From Nocardia aurantiaca (GTDB lineage Bacteria; Actinomycetota; Actinomycetes; Mycobacteriales; Mycobacteriaceae): a stretch of DNA of 64,000 bases. The notes beneath the pieces were generated by a model. The model saw only the letters and a program-made list of their open reading frames with translations, was not told the origin of the DNA and made no database searches. Below are positions 60,118 to 64,000 of the stretch, piece by piece. The position numbers and the translations under genes were made by a program. The stretch spans positions 1 through 64,000 of the forward strand of contig NZ_WMBB01000015.1 in assembly GCF_009708175.1 (NCBI RefSeq), written 5' to 3'. Numbering within the stretch: position 1 is the first letter of the stretch; the number at the start of each line of letters is the position of its first letter.

Positions 60118-60425
60118 TGCTCGTCCTTGCCCTGCAGCCTCGACATCAGTTGGTCACGGTCCTTGCGCCGCTTGGCGTCCACGGCCGCGATGTCCCGGTT
60201 GACCTGCGCACGAAGCTTCTTGAACAGCACCAGCGACAGCGGCATGGCGACGAGCAGAGCGAACAGCAGCGCGACGATGAGCGGGATGGACACCTTCACC
60301 ACGGCGGCCACGCCCAGGATGATCGCGGTGATGACGGCGACCAGCCCGAGCCGGGCCACCGTGTAGAGGGCCAGATTGCGCGCCAGGCGGCGGCCCGCAC
60401 CTTCGGGCCGGGTTGCATCACTCAC
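60114..60425 (-). CDS. DUF4229 membrane protein
   Basis: 103 aa with two helices (about 17-40 and 45-65: LVAVITAIILGVAAVVKVSI, PLIVALLFALLVAMPLSLVL) and a charged coiled tail (DAKRRKDRDQLMSRLQGKDE). GTG at 60425 is preferred to the long upstream frame. Translationally coupled to cds1. Function unknown. Confidence 0.82.
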   Translation of the reverse strand: MSDATRPEGAGRRLARNLALYTVARLGLVAVITAIILGVAAVVKVSIPLIVALLFALLVAMPLSLVLFKKLRAQVNRDIAAVDAKRRKDRDQLMSRLQGKDEQ

Positions 60426-60553
60426 GCAGAACAGCGTAGGTGACGGCGCCTCGGGCGCCGCCGCGGCCCTCGTGCGGCAGAAATATGAAGCCAACCAGCC
60501 TGTTTGTCGCTGACAGTTCGCTACAACGGGGTCAAACGTGACCGTAAACACAT

Positions 60554-60567
60554 AACGGATATCCGTT
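60554..60567. promoter_or_regulatory. Palindrome upstream of bldC
   Basis: Perfect 14-bp palindrome AACGGATATCCGTT, about 110 bp before the bldC start and 130 bp before the divergent DUF4229 start. Candidate operator for either gene. Confidence 0.5.
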
Positions 60568-60676
60568 TTGTCTATTACTTCCCCTTTACCAAAGCGAGAC
60601 CGTTCGAACACCCAGGGGGTGCGGTGCAACGATGTCGCTACTGATGAGGGATCTGTCGAAACGGAAAGGTTTGCGA

Positions 60677-60910
60677 ATGACTGCGTTCACCGCGGCGAGC
60701 CGCGCATTGGGTTCCGTCAACGGCCAGGACACCCTGCTCACCCCAGGCCAAGTCGCTGCCCTGTTCCACGTCGATCCGAAGACCGTGACCCGTTGGGCTC
60801 ACGCAGGTCGGCTCGGCTCCCTGCGGACTCCGGGCGGGCACCGCCGGTTCCGCGAATCAGAAGTGATGCAACTCCTGCGGTCCCTCACCACCGAGGCCAC
60901 CCGCGTGTAA
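60677..60910 (+). CDS. bldC: BldC-like MerR-fold DNA-binding protein
   Basis: 77 aa from the ATG at 60677 (AAAGG seven bases upstream). Compact winged-HTH: LLTPGQVAALFHVDPKTVTR, WAHAGRLGSLRTPGGHRRFR. BldC in Streptomyces binds direct repeats cooperatively and delays development; homologues exist throughout mycolata. The frame is open 15 codons upstream (MSLLMRDLSK) as an alternative start. Confidence 0.9.
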   Translation: MTAFTAASRALGSVNGQDTLLTPGQVAALFHVDPKTVTRWAHAGRLGSLRTPGGHRRFRESEVMQLLRSLTTEATRV

Positions 60911-60979
60911 CACTGATTTCCCGCTTCACGTGCCGCGGGTACGCACTCGGATTACCCTCGTTGTCAGGAGGTGAGCGAC

Positions 60980-61168
60980 GTGACGTACCTGTTGGCACTC
61001 ATCGCGGTAGTGGCCGTCGCGATGCTGTGCTGGAAGGCTTTCGGACCCCAGCGATCGGCTGGCACCGGCGCAGCACCCATTCGGCGCAACCGCATCATCG
61101 GTCCCGAAGATGACCCGGATTTCCTCGCCAAACTCTCCCGAGAGCATCGCGACGGCGAATCCACTTGA
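60980..61168 (+). CDS. Small single-pass membrane protein
   Basis: 62 aa. GTG at 60980 has AGGAGG eight bases upstream; a GTG three codons earlier overlaps that ribosome site. Helix at about 2-19 (TYLLALIAVVAVAMLCW), then a basic/acidic cytoplasmic tail (RIIGPEDDPDFLAKLSREHR). Unknown function; follows bldC by 69 bp and may be co-transcribed. Confidence 0.72.
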   Translation: MTYLLALIAVVAVAMLCWKAFGPQRSAGTGAAPIRRNRIIGPEDDPDFLAKLSREHRDGEST

Positions 61169-61211
61169 TTGACCGAAGCTCGCCAACAAGATAGCCATTT
61201 GGACAACAGTG

Positions 61212-61255
61212 ACCGTCCCCCGCGGATTCGCGCCAGCGCGTCCTCGGGGGACGGT
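61212..61255. terminator. Hairpin after the small membrane gene
   Basis: ACCGTCCCCCG/CGGGGGACGGT arms of 11 bp with a 22-base loop, then TTCGTCTC. It ends the bldC-side transcript. 61169-61446 holds only this and the next hairpin. Confidence 0.55.
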
Positions 61256-61388
61256 TCGTCTCTGCGGCCTACACCCGTACGGACGACCGGCAGGAAGATA
61301 TCGTCCACGAGTTCGACGACCGCCGCATCGGGTGGCAGGGCCTTCGGCACGGCGGTAGCACGCCGTCATCCCCGGCCGACGCATACAG

Positions 61389-61422
61389 TTCGGGCCGGTC
61401 CGCCATGGAGAACCGGCCCGAA
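61389..61422. terminator. Hairpin after the exported Cys-pair protein gene
   Basis: Perfect 11-bp arms TTCGGGCCGGT/ACCGGCCCGAA with a 12-base loop, 24 bp past the stop of the minus-strand gene. Confidence 0.65.
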
Positions 61423-61446
61423 GTGGCTGCGGAGCAGAAGAATTGG

Positions 61447-61755
61447 CTAGCCCTGGTTGCAGACGCCGTTGAGGATGGTGGTGGCGGTGCCGATGGAGGC
61501 GGCGTCGCCATTGGTCAGCGCGTTGGCGTAGTTGGTGATCGCGTCCTTCTCGGCGCCGCTGGCGTCGATCGCGAGCAGTTGGTTGGCGACGTCCTGCTGC
61601 AGCTGCTTGTTCGGGCCGAGCGCGTGGACGTTGCTGAGGACATCGTTGACAGCGGAGCAGGCCGGGCTCAACGCGTTGGCGGTGCCGGCGGGCAGCACCA
61701 GCAGGGCGCCGACGGCGCTGGCGGCCAGCAGGGTCGAGGGCAGGATCTTGCGCAT
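61447..61755 (-). CDS. Small exported protein with one Cys pair
   Basis: 102 aa, ATG at 61755 with GGAG seven bases upstream. Signal peptide about 1-27 (ILPSTLLAASAVGALLVLPA, cleavage near ANA). Mature region about 75 aa, all-helical, with Cys near each end (PACSAVND and LNGVCNQG), a layout like the hemophore-like exported proteins of mycolata. The heme-binding role is only a suggestion. Confidence 0.75.
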   Translation of the reverse strand: MRKILPSTLLAASAVGALLVLPAGTANALSPACSAVNDVLSNVHALGPNKQLQQDVANQLLAIDASGAEKDAITNYANALTNGDAASIGTATTILNGVCNQG

Positions 61756-61979
61756 TCGTTCACTCCCGAAAGCTTGTGTGCGGTTTGCCACTTCGAGTTT
61801 GCCTGACCGCCGCCGGAAATCGATCATGGGTTCCGGAAATGTCGGCGCGGCGCACGCCGTGCGTGCGCGAAACCCCTCTTCGACCCACAATCGGTATGAC
61901 ATAGATCACTCCATCGGTCGTCGGCGCGCGCATACTGAGCCAATACGGTTCCACAGCGCTCCCTTCCGGAGGTGCCTCG

Positions 61980-62174
61980 ATGGAGCGTGAACAGAATTTG
62001 TCGCAGGATGCGCGCCGTAAGGCCGGCGACGAGCGAGCTGCGACACGGCGGGCCGATCGGCACCGGCAACTGTCGGACATGAACCTGATTCGCGAGGAAT
62101 CGGGCGGGGACTACGAACCGCTCACGCGGGGTGAAGTACGCATGGCCGACACCGAACTCGCGGACGAGGGCTAG
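61980..62174 (+). CDS. Small charged protein, unknown function
   Basis: 64 aa, very hydrophilic (MEREQNLSQDARRKAGDERA...), likely helical at the N-terminus and acidic at the C-terminus. Strong ribosome site GGAGGTG before ATG supports translation. Family not recognised. Confidence 0.6.
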   Translation: MEREQNLSQDARRKAGDERAATRRADRHRQLSDMNLIREESGGDYEPLTRGEVRMADTELADEG

Positions 62175-62345
62175 GGCGCGAAACGGCACCGCATCACATC
62201 GGTCGCGGCACGGGAGATGCGATCGAAGGGCTCGATCGTGCCCTTGGCGCGCACCTTGCAGCAGGGCGATCAGGGTGGTCGCGAGATCCACGGCGGCGGT
62301 CGGGCCCACACCCGCGGGGTCGCCGACGCCGAACCGACGATGGGT
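62171..62345 (-). pseudogene. C-terminal remnant of a TetR-like regulator
   Basis: On the minus strand GVGPTAAVDLATTLIALLQG, typical of a TetR C-terminal helix, is followed in another frame by KGTIEPFDRISRAATDVMRC and a stop. No HTH part is found upstream. It is divergent from the broken DoxX gene, the usual TetR/DoxX arrangement. 62346-62495 contains no other gene. Confidence 0.4.
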
Positions 62346-62495
62346 TCGGGTGGGGCGCCGGGTCTCCAGACCCCACCCCGACCGTGTGGCGGCCGTCACC
62401 GGGCAGAGCTGTCACAGGGCCGGCGGCTCCGGCATCTCATGCACGAATCCGATCGCGACACCGAAGTCGCGATTACCAGTCGCAAGGAGATTCCC

Positions 62496-62858
62496 ATGAC
62501 CACCAGCCTGTGGATCGCGTCCGGCGTACTGGCCCTCGTCGCGGTGAGCGGCGGTGCCAACAAGCTGATCATGTCCAAGGCCAAGCTGGCCGCATTCCCG
62601 GGCGCGGGGTGGACGGTGAACGTGCCCACCGGCTTCATCCGCTCCCTCGGCGTCCTCGAACTGCTGGCCGCGGCCGGGCTGATCCTGCCGGTCGCCCTGC
62701 ACCTCGCGCCCGTCATGACGCCGGTGACCGCGGTCTGCTGGATCCTGCTCATGGTGGGAGCGATGATCGCCCACCTGCGCGCCGGCTAGGCCAAGTTCAT
62801 CGTCGCGAATCTGGTCTACCTCGCCGTCGCGGCCTACCTGGCGTGGAGCCTGTTCTGA
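62496..62858 (+). pseudogene. DoxX-like membrane protein with an internal stop
   Basis: AAGGAGATTCCC precedes an ATG opening MTTSLWIASGVLALVAVSGG. A TAG at 62787-62789 interrupts after IAHLRAG. The same frame continues AKFIVANLVYLAVAAYLAWS to a TGA at 62858, exactly the expected last helix of the family. A single base change (GAG or CAG to TAG) explains it. The 97-aa product lacks the last of four helices. Confidence 0.82.
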
Positions 62859-62868
62859 GCGGACACCG

Positions 62869-64000
62869 TCAGTGGCTGGTGGCATCCTCTTCGGCCTTGC
62901 GCCTGAGGTTTTCGGCGACCTCCGCCTCCCACGCCTCATTGGCCTTGGTGGTGTCGACCTCGAATTCGAAGCGCTGCACCGACTTCGGGTCGATATCGGC
63001 GACGTCCACGTAGAACTGGTCGTACCAGCGGCGCAGCTGGTAGACCGGGCCGTCCTCCTCGGTCAGCAGCGGATTCTCGATCTTGGACTTGTGCTTCCAG
63101 ATCTCGACGTCCTGCAGGAAGCCCTCACCGATGCCGACCGTCATCTTCTCCGCGATCCGATCCGCGGCGGCATCGTCCACGCCCTGCGGCTTGCGCACCG
63201 ACATGCCGTACTGCAGCACGAACGCGTCCTGCGAGATCGGATAGTGGCAATTGATCAGCACGGTCTCGAGTTCGAACCCGCTGTAGTTGTTGACCAACGG
63301 ATTGACCATGTAGGACGGCCCGAAGTAGGAGGCCACCGACTTCAGCGTGGAGTTGCCGCCGTACTGCGTGGCCATGCCCTTGTCCGGACGCGCGGTGGAC
63401 TCCAGGTACTGGGTCGCGATGTGTCCCTCGAAGACGTTCTTGAAGAACGTCGGGTACGCGTAGTGGATGTAGAAGAAGTGGGCCATGTCCACGACGTTGT
63501 CGATGATCTCGCGGCAGTTGGAGCCCTCGATCACCATGGACTCCCAGGTCCATTCGGTCCACCCGTCGGCCGGTCCCTCGGTGCCCTTGCCCTCGGCATC
63601 GGTGTACGGGCCCTCGATGTAGGGGATCGTCACCTCGTCCGGCGGCGGATTGCCCTCGTGGTCGTGCCATACGAACAGCTGACCGTTGCGCTCCAACGTG
63701 ATCCACGACCGGGTCCGCGCCAGCGGCGGGACGCGCCGCGCGTAGGGGATGCCGGTGCACTTGCCGTCGCCGCCCCAGCGCCAGTCGTGGAACGGGCAGG
63801 CGATCGAATCCCCTTTGATCTCACCCATACTCAGGTCGCCGCCCAGATGCCGGCAATAGGAGTCGAGCACGTGCAGCTCACCCTTGCTGTCGGCGAAGAC
63901 CACCAGCTTGGTCCCGAACGCGGAGATCTGATGCGGTTCTCCGTCCCGGAATGACTTGGCGAGCCCGAGGCAATGCCATCCGCGCGCGAACCGTGTGGGC
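62869..64000 (-). CDS. kshA: Rieske oxygenase, KshA-type 3-ketosteroid 9-alpha-hydroxylase (N-terminus outside window)
   Basis: About 377 residues present, starting within ARGWHCLGLAKSFRDGEPHQ. Rieske ligands in YCRH...CPFHDWRW, and mononuclear iron ligands in EIIDNVVDMAHFFYIHYAYP. High similarity to mycobacterial KshA, including FHDWRWGGDGKC and YQLRRWYDQFYVDVADI. KshA with reductase KshB opens the steroid B ring in cholesterol breakdown. Substrate specificity cannot be fixed from sequence; Nocardia and Rhodococcus carry several paralogues. Confidence 0.9.
   Translation of the reverse strand, partial: PTRFARGWHCLGLAKSFRDGEPHQISAFGTKLVVFADSKGELHVLDSYCRHLGGDLSMGEIKGDSIACPFHDWRWGGDGKCTGIPYARRVPPLARTRSWITLERNGQLFVWHDHEGNPPPDEVTIPYIEGPYTDAEGKGTEGPADGWTEWTWESMVIEGSNCREIIDNVVDMAHFFYIHYAYPTFFKNVFEGHIATQYLESTARPDKGMATQYGGNSTLKSVASYFGPSYMVNPLVNNYSGFELETVLINCHYPISQDAFVLQYGMSVRKPQGVDDAAADRIAEKMTVGIGEGFLQDVEIWKHKSKIENPLLTEEDGPVYQLRRWYDQFYVDVADIDPKSVQRFEFEVDTTKANEAWEAEVAENLRRKAEEDATSH

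Noticed and set aside
60964..61350. 128-codon minus-strand frame with a plausible start (MPKALPPDAAVVELVDDIFL)
   Set aside because: It overlaps the small membrane gene and crosses a terminator-like hairpin, which itself explains the repeated RGGRS/EPSPED composition. No ribosome site.

Overview
The window looks like chromosome of a Nocardia-type mycolic-acid actinomycete. It is GC-rich, uses many GTG starts, and overlaps genes by ATGA, GTGA or TGATG. Gene order around rpmG, a mycolate dehydratase, tRNA-Trp, secE, nusG, rplK, rplA, rplJ, rplL, mceG and rpoB follows Mycobacterium tuberculosis. A second block (htpX, grcC1, menJ, menG, menD, menB, pitA, menE, menA) also matches the mycobacterial menaquinone region. 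The genus call is inferred from gene content and order; I ran no database search.

Left part (1-23.5 kb, nearly all minus strand). rpoB is cut by the left edge. Upstream of it lies a complete mce lipid-import operon (mceG, yrbEA, yrbEB, mceA to mceF, two Mce-associated membrane proteins). Further upstream come rplJ-rplL behind an L10-type leader, a vapBC toxin-antitoxin module bracketed by two identical 50-bp terminator repeats, rplA, rplK, nusG, secE, tRNA-Trp, a HadA-HadB fusion dehydratase, rpmG, and tRNAs for Met, Thr and Tyr.

Middle part (23-50 kb). This is a menaquinone and respiration region: polyprenyl diphosphate synthase (grcC1), menJ, menG, menD, menB and menE, with menA further right at 55.4 kb. 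Between them are an assimilatory nitrate reductase fused to its own flavin reductase (1557 aa), an Ag85-like secreted esterase, an aldo/keto reductase with a divergent TetR and palindromic operator, an iron-box-controlled siderophore-interacting protein, the phosphate permease PitA, and several small conserved actinobacterial genes. menC, menF and menH are not here.

Right part (49-64 kb). It holds a DrrAB-type ABC exporter facing a 1234-aa AfsR-type regulator, a broken SRPBCC gene, menA, a holin-like membrane protein, an HTH plus stand-alone Clp-N operon with a nested operator, an XRE regulator beside a small gene with an in-frame TGA, a Cds1-like cysteine desulfhydrase, a BldC-like regulator, small exported proteins, a decayed TetR/DoxX pair, and a KshA-type Rieske oxygenase cut by the right edge.

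The most unusual signal is a family of imperfectly palindromic intergenic repeats of about 110-215 bp, with eight copies in 64 kb. One end carries GCGGAGGGCA. In two copies this end is placed exactly as the Shine-Dalgarno of the next gene (htpX, menG). One copy forms a perfect 20-bp hairpin between convergent genes, and two copies continue into short tandem arrays with 16-bp and 25-bp periods.
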